64,000 nt of DNA from Salegentibacter sp. (GTDB taxonomy: Bacteria > Bacteroidota > Bacteroidia > Flavobacteriales > Flavobacteriaceae). The notes beneath the pieces were generated by a model, which saw only the letters and a list, made by a program, of their open reading frames with translations, was not told the origin of the DNA and ran no database searches. Position numbers and translations under genes: made by a program. Location: the NCBI GenBank assembly GCA_017795085.1, contig CP051246.1:932514-996513 (forward strand). The letters are read 5' to 3'. Of this stretch, positions 54,307 to 63,289 are shown one piece after another (position 1 is the stretch's first letter; every line of letters begins with the position of its first letter).

Positions 54307-56613
54307 ATGAATCAAGATTATATACAAGCTAACGAATGGTTTATTCAGGAAGAAGGATTTGATGTAGAACGCGTAAAATCTTCAGAAAGCCTTTTTAGTA
54401 TCGGAAACGGTGTAATGGGACAGCGCGCCAATTTTGAAGAACAATATTCCGGGCCAAGTTTCCAGGGAAGTTACATTGGCGGGGTATATTATCCCGATAA
54501 AACCAAAGTGGGCTGGTGGAAAAACGGCTATCCGGAATATTTTGCAAAGGTACTGAACGCGCCCAACTGGATTGGGATTAATGTATTTGTAAATGAGGAG
54601 GCTTTAGATCTTTTTACCTGTAAAAAAGTCAAAGATTTTAAGCGTGAGCTTAATATGAAAGAAGGTTTTCACCGCCGAAGTTTCGTAGTCACCCTACCAA
54701 ACGACATTGAAATTTCGGTAAAAGCTACCCGATTTCTTTCTATTGTTGAAGATGAACTCGGCGCAATAGATTTTGAAATTCAAGTGTTAAACAGCGATGC
54801 TGAGGTTAGGTTTGAGCCTTATCTGGACGGAGGAATTACGAATACCGATGCCAACTGGGAAGAGCGTTTCTGGGAAACTTTAGAAGTGAAATCTGAAGGA
54901 AATAAAGGTTTTGTATTATCTAAAACCCTTAAAACTGAATTTCACGTAAACACCTATATGCAGTCTGAAATTTTACTGAATGGCGAAAAACAAGATGTAG
55001 ATTTTACTGAAAACAAAACCGAAGATAAACTGACTTTTTCCTATTCGGTTAAGGCAGAAAAGGGCCAAAAAATCAGCCTTAGAAAATACGCCGGTTATGT
55101 AACCGATATGAACCATAAACGTTCAGGACTAATTGAAGCTGCGAGTAAGGTTTTGGATTACGCGATCAATTCTGGGTTTTCCAAATTGCTTCAGGAACAA
55201 AAAGAAGCCTGGGCAAAAATTTGGGAAATGGCTGATATTACAATTGAAGGTGATGTAAAAGCCCAACAGGGTATCCGCTTTAATATTTTTCAGCTAAATC
55301 AGACGTATTTAGGCAAAGACGAACGACTAAATATCGGCCCAAAAGGTTTTACCGGTGAGAAATACGGCGGAAGCACGTATTGGGATACCGAGGCTTATTG
55401 TATTCCATTTTATATGGCTACTAAAGATCAACAGGTAGCCAGGAATTTACTGACCTATCGTTATAATCATCTCGATAAAGCCATAGAAAATGCCAAAAAA
55501 CTTGGTTTTACCAATGGTGCGGCGCTTTACCCTATGGTGACGATGAATGGGGAGGAAAGCCATAACGAATGGGAAATTACCTTTGAGGAAATTCATAGAA
55601 ACGGGGCGATGGTTTATGCCATTTATAATTATGTACGCTACACCGGCGATTTTGAATATATCCCGGAAAAAGGCCTGGAAGTAATGATCGCTATCGCAAG
55701 GTTCTGGCAACAGCGAGTGAATTTTAGCCAGGATAAGAAAAAATATGTAATGCTTGGGGTAACCGGCCCCAACGAGTACGAAAATAATGTTCATAACAAC
55801 TGGTACACCAATTATTTGGCAAAATGGTGTATTGAATATTGTATGGAAATGATCGAAAAAGTTGAAGAAGCCTACCCTGATGATTACCAAAGAGTGATTG
55901 GAAAAACCAAGCTCAACGAAGGCGAATTGGCAAAATGGAAAGAAGTTGCCGATAATATGTATTTCCCGTATTCTGAAGCGCATAAGGTTTACCTTCAGCA
56001 GGACGGATTTTTAGACAAAGAAATCCTCCCAATTGCTGAACTTGATAAATCGCAGCGCCCAATTAACCAGAAATGGAGTTGGGATAGGATTTTGCGTTCC
56101 TGTTATATTAAACAGGCCGATGTTTTACAGGGCTTCTACTTTTTTGAAGATCATTTTAGTAAAAACGAACTGGAAAAACATTTTGATTATTACGAACCGA
56201 TCACTGTTCATGAATCTTCACTTTCCCCTTGTGTGCATAGCATTCAGGCTGCACTTTTAGGGCGAACAAAACAAGCTTATGAGTTCTATTTGCGAACTTC
56301 CAGACTGGATTTAGACGATTATAATAAGGAAGTAGAGCAGGGTTGCCACATTACAAGTATGGCCGGGACGTGGATGAGCATCGTGGAAGGTTTTGGAGGA
56401 ATGCGGGTTAAAAATGACCAGCTTTCTTTTACTCCCACCATTCCTGAAGACTGGCGATCCTATTCGTTTAAAGTGAATTTTAGAGACCAGATTCTAAAAG
56501 TAAAAGTTTCCGCTGAAAAAACGGTGTTTCATTTAGAAGGTAATAATGCGATTGAAATCAAGGTAAACGGAAAAGTTGTAGAAGTACAATCGAATCAGGA
56601 ATTTACTGTTTAA
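54307..56613 (+). CDS. GH65 maltose phosphorylase
   Basis: 768 residues, full-length GH65 inverting phosphorylase. N-terminal beta-domain WFIQEEGFDVERVKSSESLF SIGNGVMGQRANFEEQYSG; (alpha/alpha)6 catalytic domain with GGSTYWDTEAYCIPFYMATK, GAALYPMVTMNGEESHNEWE and the catalytic Glu in GVTGPNEYENNVHNNWY (about residue 485); C-terminal LSFTPTIPEDWRSYSFKVNF. Splits maltose with phosphate into glucose and beta-glucose-1-phosphate, saving one ATP. Trehalose or kojibiose phosphorylase are possible alternatives, but the starch context favours maltose. Confidence 0.93.
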   Translation: MNQDYIQANEWFIQEEGFDVERVKSSESLFSIGNGVMGQRANFEEQYSGPSFQGSYIGGVYYPDKTKVGWWKNGYPEYFAKVLNAPNWIGINVFVNEEALDLFTCKKVKDFKRELNMKEGFHRRSFVVTLPNDIEISVKATRFLSIVEDELGAIDFEIQVLNSDAEVRFEPYLDGGITNTDANWEERFWETLEVKSEGNKGFVLSKTLKTEFHVNTYMQSEILLNGEKQDVDFTENKTEDKLTFSYSVKAEKGQKISLRKYAGYVTDMNHKRSGLIEAASKVLDYAINSGFSKLLQEQKEAWAKIWEMADITIEGDVKAQQGIRFNIFQLNQTYLGKDERLNIGPKGFTGEKYGGSTYWDTEAYCIPFYMATKDQQVARNLLTYRYNHLDKAIENAKKLGFTNGAALYPMVTMNGEESHNEWEITFEEIHRNGAMVYAIYNYVRYTGDFEYIPEKGLEVMIAIARFWQQRVNFSQDKKKYVMLGVTGPNEYENNVHNNWYTNYLAKWCIEYCMEMIEKVEEAYPDDYQRVIGKTKLNEGELAKWKEVADNMYFPYSEAHKVYLQQDGFLDKEILPIAELDKSQRPINQKWSWDRILRSCYIKQADVLQGFYFFEDHFSKNELEKHFDYYEPITVHESSLSPCVHSIQAALLGRTKQAYEFYLRTSRLDLDDYNKEVEQGCHITSMAGTWMSIVEGFGGMRVKNDQLSFTPTIPEDWRSYSFKVNFRDQILKVKVSAEKTVFHLEGNNAIEIKVNGKVVEVQSNQEFTV

Positions 56614-56622
56614 TTTATTTTT

Positions 56623-56683
56623 CGTCATCCTGAATTTATTTCAGGATCTAATATGTTAGAAGTTCAACAAGTGCAGCTTGATG
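56623..56683. repeat. Dispersed repeat of the CGTC...GACG family (copy 4)
   Basis: CGTCATCCTGAATTTATTTCAGGATCT on the left and GTGCAGCTTGATG on the right, between the GH65 gene and the next GH13 gene. It overlaps the upstream in-frame TTG/ATG of the GH13 frame, supporting a start at 56708. Confidence 0.72.
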
Positions 56684-56707
56684 AACAATTACTTAAAACA
56701 AAAAATC

Positions 56708-58564
56708 ATGAAAAAAATACTAATTACCTTAATTCTTCTGGCCGGTTTTACCGGTTTTGCGCAGATTGAAAGGGTAGAACCACCAAATTGGTGGGCGGGT
56801 TTTAAAGAAACCGAACTCCAATTAATGGTTTACGGCGAAAATATTGGAAATGCGACTCCAAATATAGATTATCCCGGAGTAAACATTGAAAATGTTGAAG
56901 AAGCTAAAAGTCCGAATTACCTGTTTATAAACTTGCAAATAGGAAAAGCCGAGGCCGGAACTTTTGAGCTTATTTTTGAACTGGAGGACGGATCGGAAGA
57001 GGTTTACGAATATGAGCTGAAAAGTCGTGAAAAACCAGCATCAGAATATGTAGGTTTTGATAATACCGATGCACTTTATTTAATCACTCCCGATCGTTTT
57101 GCTAATGGTGACGAATCGAATGATAACAATGAAAATTTAAATGAAAAAACCATTGATCGCGACGATGATTATGGTCGTCACGGTGGCGATATCCGCGGAA
57201 TTATAGATCATTTAGATTATATAAACGAAATGGGCTTTACTGCCATTTGGCCTTCCCCTTTATTAATTAACGATATGAAATCCGGTTCTTATCACGGTTA
57301 CGCAATGACCGATTTTTATAAAGTGGATCCGCGTTTTGGAACAATAGAAGAATACAGGGAATTAGCCGATAAAGGTGCCGAGCGTGGCATAAAACTGGTA
57401 ATGGATCAGGTGGCAAACCACGCCGGTGCAGCGCATTGGTGGATAAAAGATTTGCCCTTTGACGACTGGATTAATTTTCAGGAGAAATTCGAAAATGGTG
57501 AAGATTTGGTGTATTCCAATCATCGCAGAACAACCAACCAGGATTTATATGCATCCGAAACCGATAAAAAAGGAATGACTGAAGGCTGGTTCGTAGAAAC
57601 CATGCCCGATTTAAACCAGAAAAATCCTTTTATGGCCAAATACCTAATTCAAAATAGTATTTGGTGGATAGAAACCCTTGGTTTGGGCGGGATCCGCCAG
57701 GACACCTACCCTTATCCCGATAAACAATTTATGAGCGATTGGGCCGGTTCGATTATGAGCGAATATCCGAATTTTAATATTGTTGGTGAGGAGTGGAGCT
57801 TAAATCCGTTACTTATTCGCTACTGGCAGGATGGTGTGGATAATGGCTATGATTCCAATCTAAAATCTACGATGGATTTTGCCATGCAGGAGAAGATTGT
57901 AACCGGATTAAAAGCCGAAGAAACCTGGGGTACCGGATTAGTGGAAATCTACGAAGCTTTAGCCAACGATTTTGCCTATGCCGATCCTGAAAATATTATG
58001 ATTTTTCCCGATAATCACGACAAAAGCCGAATCTACACACAATTAGAAGAAGATGTAGCCAAAACCAAAATGGCCATAGCTTATATGGCGGTGTTACCAA
58101 GGATTTTCCAGATGTATTACGGCACCGAAATTTTAATGGATGACACCGATAATCCTGGCGATCACGGCTTGATCAGAACCGAATTTCCCGGGGGGTGGGA
58201 CGATAGTGAAGTGAATGCCTTTAGCGGTGAAGGACTTTCCAAAGAAAAGTCAGAGATGCAGGAATTCGTTAAAAAAGTGATGAATTACCGTAAAAACAGT
58301 GAGGCGATCCACTCCGGGGAAACTAAACATTTTGCTCCGGAAGATGGTACTTACTTAATTACTCGTAAAACCGATGATGAGGTTGTAGTGCTTATTCTGA
58401 ATAAAAACGAAGATGCTGTTGAACTGGATTTAGAACGTTTCAGCGAATTAAATTTAGAGGGAAAAAGTTTTAAAAACCTTATTTCCGAAGAAACTTTTCA
58501 ATGGGAAGACTCATTAAAGTTACCGGAAGAAGGGGTTTACCTTTTTACGACTAAAATGGAATAA
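56708..58564 (+). CDS. GH13 neopullulanase/cyclomaltodextrinase-like amylase (SusA-like)
   Basis: 618 residues from the ATG at 56708 (MKKILITLILLAGFTGFAQ, a cleavable signal peptide); upstream in-frame codons at 56678-56681 fall in a dispersed repeat. An N-terminal cyclomaltodextrinase-type beta-domain (IERVEPPNWWAGFKETELQL) is followed by the GH13 barrel: GIKLVMDQVANHAGAAHWW, nucleophile in GLGGIRQDTYPYPDKQ, acid/base in IVGEEWSLNP, and IMIFPDNHDKSRIYTQ. No lipobox, so probably periplasmic, acting on imported oligosaccharides. Confidence 0.92.
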   Translation: MKKILITLILLAGFTGFAQIERVEPPNWWAGFKETELQLMVYGENIGNATPNIDYPGVNIENVEEAKSPNYLFINLQIGKAEAGTFELIFELEDGSEEVYEYELKSREKPASEYVGFDNTDALYLITPDRFANGDESNDNNENLNEKTIDRDDDYGRHGGDIRGIIDHLDYINEMGFTAIWPSPLLINDMKSGSYHGYAMTDFYKVDPRFGTIEEYRELADKGAERGIKLVMDQVANHAGAAHWWIKDLPFDDWINFQEKFENGEDLVYSNHRRTTNQDLYASETDKKGMTEGWFVETMPDLNQKNPFMAKYLIQNSIWWIETLGLGGIRQDTYPYPDKQFMSDWAGSIMSEYPNFNIVGEEWSLNPLLIRYWQDGVDNGYDSNLKSTMDFAMQEKIVTGLKAEETWGTGLVEIYEALANDFAYADPENIMIFPDNHDKSRIYTQLEEDVAKTKMAIAYMAVLPRIFQMYYGTEILMDDTDNPGDHGLIRTEFPGGWDDSEVNAFSGEGLSKEKSEMQEFVKKVMNYRKNSEAIHSGETKHFAPEDGTYLITRKTDDEVVVLILNKNEDAVELDLERFSELNLEGKSFKNLISEETFQWEDSLKLPEEGVYLFTTKME

Positions 58565-58571
58565 AAATCAC

Positions 58572-58598
58572 CCTGCAAAGTTTTGGGAACCTTGCAGG
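58572..58598. repeat. Small palindrome after GH13 gene
   Basis: CCTGCAAAG and CCTTGCAGG form a hairpin (one mismatch) followed by six A residues. It lies just after the stop at 58564 and resembles the second palindrome at 3285-3313. Confidence 0.55.
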
Positions 58599-58611
58599 AA
58601 AAAAGTTAAAT

Positions 58612-58687
58612 CAACCTGAACTCGTTTTAGTATCTAAGATGTTTAAATAACTATGGTGTTAGAAGCTGAAACAAGTTTAGCTTGACG
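58612..58687. repeat. Dispersed repeat of the CGTC...GACG family (copy 5)
   Basis: CAACCTGAACTCGTTTTAG at the left and CTGAAACAAGTTTAGCTTGACG at the right, between two GH13 genes. Confidence 0.75.
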
Positions 58688-58718
58688 ACTTCAAAATCTC
58701 AACTAAAATAAATAACAA

Positions 58719-60158
58719 ATGAAAAAAGCAATATTAATGCTACTGGCCTTTACAGCCTTGTTCTCCTGTAAAGAAAACAAAAAACAAGAGCAACCAAAGC
58801 AGGAAAAAAAGGAACAGGTTATAGCACCAGTCTCTAATCAGGCGATGGAATCGGCTGTTATTTACGAAGCAAATATTCGTCAGTATTCTCCTGAAGGAAC
58901 CTTTAACGCTTTTACACAAGATATTCCGCAGTTAAAAGAATTGGGTGTGAAAGTGATTTGGCTAATGCCAATTTATCCTATTTCGATGAAAAACAGAAAG
59001 GCTACAGGAGAGCTTTCTGTGGAAGATATTGAAGATCCAAAGGAAAGAGAAAAATACCTGGGAAGCTATTATGCGATTTCAGATTATACCGATGTTAATC
59101 CTGAATTCGGAAATTTTGAAGATTTCGAAAAATTGGTAGCGACCGCCCATGAAAACGGAATGTATGTAATCCTTGATTGGGTGGCGAACCACACCGGCTG
59201 GGATCATAAATGGATAGAAGAAAATCCTGATTTCTATACCCAGAATGAAGAGGGAGAAGTAATAGATCCTATAAATCCTGATACTGGTGAAAGCTGGGGC
59301 TGGACCGATGTTGCTGATCTTAACTACGATAATAAAGAAGTCTGGACCGCGATGGGTGATGCGATGAAATTTTGGGTAGATGAGTATGATATTGATGGTT
59401 TTAGGGCTGACGTTGCAGGGGAAGTCCCTACCGAATTCTGGGAAGAGGTAGTTTCAGAAATTGAAGAAAATAAAGAGGTTTTTATGCTGGCCGAGTCTGA
59501 AGATAAGGACCTTTTTCATAATGCTTTTGATATGGGTTACAACTGGGAAGGTCACCATATTATGAATGAAATGGCCCAGGGCAAACAAACTCCTAAAGAT
59601 TGGGATGCTTATATGCAAAAAATCGATACTACTTACCAAAAGGATGATTATTTGATGAATTTCGTGACCAATCACGATGAAAATTCCTGGAATGGCACGG
59701 TTAAAGAACGAATGGGGGATGCTTCGGAAACTATGCTGGCCTTAAGCTATACTTTACCGGGAATACCACTTATCTACAGCGGTCAGGAATATGATATGAA
59801 TAAGAGGTTACGGTTTTTCGAAAAAGATACTATTCCAAAGGAAAAGGGAAAAGTTTGGCCTTTACTGGAGAAACTCGGCCAGTTGAAAAATGAAAATAAA
59901 GCCTTGAACGGTGCAAAAGAGGCTGCCTCTTATGAAAAAATTGAAACTTCGGAAGAAGAAAAAGTATTGGCTTTTAAAAGAGAAAAAGATGGGAAAAAAC
60001 TTATTTATATAGCTAATATTAGCAAAAAAGAAATCTCTTTTAATACAGAACTTGAAGGAGAATTTCAGGATTACTTAGCCAACGAAAACCGAAATATGGT
60101 ATCGGAGGAGGAAATCACCCTTAAAGCCTGGGAGTACTTAATCTTAGTAAATAAGTAA
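58719..60158 (+). CDS. GH13 alpha-glucan hydrolase lipoprotein
   Basis: 479 residues; signal peptide with lipobox (MLLAFTALFSC, Cys near 17) and a Lys/Gln/Glu-rich linker. GH13 barrel: VIWLMPIYPISMKNRKATGE, MYVILDWVANHTGWDHKWIE, nucleophile in DIDGFRADVAGEVPTEFWEE, acid/base in MLAESEDKDLFHNAFDMG, and FVTNHDENSWNGTVKER. The QEYDMNKRLRFFEKD stretch is like maltodextrin-active family members. It has no starch-binding domain. Probably trims oligosaccharides in the periplasm or at the surface. Confidence 0.9.
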   Translation: MKKAILMLLAFTALFSCKENKKQEQPKQEKKEQVIAPVSNQAMESAVIYEANIRQYSPEGTFNAFTQDIPQLKELGVKVIWLMPIYPISMKNRKATGELSVEDIEDPKEREKYLGSYYAISDYTDVNPEFGNFEDFEKLVATAHENGMYVILDWVANHTGWDHKWIEENPDFYTQNEEGEVIDPINPDTGESWGWTDVADLNYDNKEVWTAMGDAMKFWVDEYDIDGFRADVAGEVPTEFWEEVVSEIEENKEVFMLAESEDKDLFHNAFDMGYNWEGHHIMNEMAQGKQTPKDWDAYMQKIDTTYQKDDYLMNFVTNHDENSWNGTVKERMGDASETMLALSYTLPGIPLIYSGQEYDMNKRLRFFEKDTIPKEKGKVWPLLEKLGQLKNENKALNGAKEAASYEKIETSEEEKVLAFKREKDGKKLIYIANISKKEISFNTELEGEFQDYLANENRNMVSEEEITLKAWEYLILVNK

Positions 60159-60176
60159 TAATTTTCATAAAATATT

Positions 60177-60206
60177 AAAAACAGCCCCCTCGAAAGGGCT
60201 GTTTTT
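60177..60206 (+). terminator. Rho-independent terminator of the maltose operon
   Basis: Perfect 11-bp stem AAAAACAGCCC (60177-60187) with GGGCTGTTTTT (60196-60206), loop of eight. It ends the GH13 transcript before pfkA. Confidence 0.9.
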
Positions 60207-60219
60207 ATTAGTTATTAAC

Positions 60220-60227
60220 CGAAAACG
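60220..60227. promoter_or_regulatory. CGAAAACG core upstream of pfkA
   Basis: AACCGAAAACGATTT shares the CGAAAACG core with the candidate LacI operator near susC, but its outer arms are not symmetrical. It lies 55 bases before the pfkA start. Confidence 0.3.
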
Positions 60228-60282
60228 ATTTAGTTTTTCCTGAAATTAGGTTATATTGCTCAATTAAAATAGATTTGGGCCA

Positions 60283-61269
60283 ATGACAAATAAAATTAAT
60301 AATATAGCAGTACTTACTTCCGGGGGGGATGCTCCGGGAATGAACGCCGCAATTAGGGCGGTGGTAAGGGCTTGCGCCTATTATAACCTGGATTGTACCG
60401 GCGTTTATCGTGGTTACCAGGGTCTCATTGAAGGCGATTTTGAAAAACTTAATGCCCGCTCAGTTAGAAATGTAATCAACAGAGGAGGGACTTTTTTGAA
60501 ATCTACACGCTCTTTGGATTTTAAAACTAAAGAGGGAAGGGCAAAAGCTTATGAAAATCTTCAAAAAAACGGGGTTGATGCCTTGATTGTTATCGGTGGA
60601 GATGGTACCTTTACGGGAGCGCTTTATTTTAGTCAGGAGTTTAACATTCCTGTAGTGGGTATTCCGGCAACTATTGATAATGATATTAGTGGTACGGATT
60701 ATACCCTAGGCTATGATACTGCCTTAAATACGGTGGTAGAAGCCATAGATAAAATTCGTGATACGGCCAGTTCGCATAACCGATTGTTTCTTGTTGAAGT
60801 AATGGGCCGCGATGCCGGTGATATCGCTTTAAATAGTGGTATTGGTGCGGGAGCTGAAGAGATTTTGATTCCGGAAGAAGATGAAGGGGTACAAAGAATG
60901 ATGGATTCCCTGGAAAAAAGTAAAAAATCTGGAAAAACCTCTAGTATTATTGTAGTGGCCGAAGGAGAAAAAAGCGGTAAAAATATTTTTCAGCTGGCTG
61001 AATTCATTTCCCAAACCCACGCAGAGTATGATATTCGGGTTTCGGTTTTAGGCCACATCCAGCGGGGCGGTTCGCCAAGTTGTTTTGACAGGGTGCTTGC
61101 GAGTAAATTAGGGGTTGGTGCTGTAGAAGCACTTACCGATGGGAAATCAAACGTAATGATTGGGATTCACCATCAAAAAGTAGTTCATGTTTCCCTGGAA
61201 CGGGCAATTAAAGAAGATAGAGAGTTAGATAAAGAGTTAAGAAGGGTGGCCAACATCACTTCTGTTTAA
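60283..61269 (+). CDS. pfkA: 6-phosphofructokinase
   Basis: ATP-dependent phosphofructokinase, 328 residues. VLTSGGDAPGMNAAIRAVVR (ATP site), IVIGGDGTFTGALYF, the catalytic PATIDNDISGTDYTLGYDTA with the Asp base, and RDAGDIALNSGIGAGAEEIL are present; VLGHIQRGGSPSCFDRVLAS is the fructose-6-phosphate site. The Gly at the second nucleotide motif (GGDGT) indicates ATP rather than PPi use. Followed 17 bases later by gap; starch-derived glucose-6-phosphate feeds it. Confidence 0.96.
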   Translation: MTNKINNIAVLTSGGDAPGMNAAIRAVVRACAYYNLDCTGVYRGYQGLIEGDFEKLNARSVRNVINRGGTFLKSTRSLDFKTKEGRAKAYENLQKNGVDALIVIGGDGTFTGALYFSQEFNIPVVGIPATIDNDISGTDYTLGYDTALNTVVEAIDKIRDTASSHNRLFLVEVMGRDAGDIALNSGIGAGAEEILIPEEDEGVQRMMDSLEKSKKSGKTSSIIVVAEGEKSGKNIFQLAEFISQTHAEYDIRVSVLGHIQRGGSPSCFDRVLASKLGVGAVEALTDGKSNVMIGIHHQKVVHVSLERAIKEDRELDKELRRVANITSV

Positions 61270-61283
61270 AAATTAAAATTTAA

Positions 61284-62285
<1,002 letters not shown>

Positions 62286-62291
62286 TTTCTT

Positions 62292-62360
62292 AAAGGCCTG
62301 AAGAGAACCAGAGTTACGGAATTTTGTGAAATCCGTGAGTGGGTTTTTTCAGGCCTTTTT
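62292..62360 (+). terminator. Terminator of pfkA-gap
   Basis: AAAGGCCTGAA (62292-62302) and TTCAGGCCTTT (62348-62358) form a perfect 11-bp outer stem followed by a T-run; an inner hairpin (TTACGGAATT and AATCCGTGA) fills the loop. Confidence 0.85.
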
Positions 62361-62381
62361 TATTAACTATACTTCAAGCAA

Positions 62382-63239
62382 ATGATATTAATAGCAGACG
62401 GTGGCTCAACCAAATGCGACTGGATTTTACTGGACGCCAAGGGAGAGCAGGTTTTTAAAACGAGAACTAAAGGACTTAATCCCGCGGTTTTTCCTGAATT
62501 GGTCCTGGAACAACGCATTGAAGAAAATGCTGATTTGCAGGAGGTGAAAGATACCGTAGAACGGGTCCATTTTTTTGGAGCCGGATGTGGTACTGTAACT
62601 CCAAGCCAACTTCTTAGAGGTATAATAGCCAATTTCTTCACAAATGTAGATGAGATAATTGTCAAAGAGGATATGGTAGCTGCAGCCTATGCCGCCACTA
62701 CCGAACCCGGTATTGTCTGTATTTTGGGAACGGGCTCCAATTCCTGCTTTTTTGATGGTGAAGACATCCATCAGGCCGTTCATTCCCTTGGTTATATTTT
62801 AATGGATGAAGCCAGTGGGAATTATTTTGGAAAAAGATTACTTCGTGATTATTATTATAAAAGAATGCCTCCGGAGTTGGTAAAACTTTTTGAGGAAAAA
62901 TATAATCTTGAATCCGACGAGATTAAAAAAAATCTTTACCGTAAAGAAAATCCCAATACCTATCTCGCAGCTTTTGCTGAATTTATTTTCACCAACGAAC
63001 GTAACGGATATTTCTACAAATTGGTACACGAAGGTATCACAGAATTCATGCATTCCCGTGTACTTTGTTACAAACAAGCTCAAAATGTACCTGTGCATTT
63101 TATAGGAAGCATTGCTTACTTCAGTGAAGATATTATTCGTGCCGTGGCGCAACCCTACGGAATCCAGATCGGAAATATTGTAAGAAGGCCAATTGATGCC
63201 TTAATTGAGCACTATCGAAAAAATGTACTAAACCCCTAA
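62382..63239 (+). CDS. BadF/BadG-type ASKHA sugar kinase (GlcNAc kinase-like)
   Basis: 285-residue ASKHA ATPase. Phosphate-1 motif ILIADGGSTKCDWILLD, a VKEDMVAAAYAATTEPG segment with the candidate catalytic Asp, phosphate-2 motif CILGTGSNSCFF and adenosine motif PVHFIGSIAYFSEDII. Bacteroidota relatives are labelled N-acetylglucosamine kinase or BadF/BadG/BcrA/BcrD ATPase. Directly after gap (with a terminator between). Maltose phosphorylase yields free glucose that needs a kinase, so a glucokinase role is an attractive but untested inference. Confidence 0.85.
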   Translation: MILIADGGSTKCDWILLDAKGEQVFKTRTKGLNPAVFPELVLEQRIEENADLQEVKDTVERVHFFGAGCGTVTPSQLLRGIIANFFTNVDEIIVKEDMVAAAYAATTEPGIVCILGTGSNSCFFDGEDIHQAVHSLGYILMDEASGNYFGKRLLRDYYYKRMPPELVKLFEEKYNLESDEIKKNLYRKENPNTYLAAFAEFIFTNERNGYFYKLVHEGITEFMHSRVLCYKQAQNVPVHFIGSIAYFSEDIIRAVAQPYGIQIGNIVRRPIDALIEHYRKNVLNP

Positions 63240-63289
63240 AGGTTTCATAATTAAGTAATTTTACTACATTTAGAGAAAGAAGTTTTTAA

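Noticed and set aside
55447..55983. 178-residue open frame antisense to the maltose phosphorylase gene
   Set aside because: Lies wholly inside a strongly conserved GH65 gene; a codon-bias shadow with no coherent domain.
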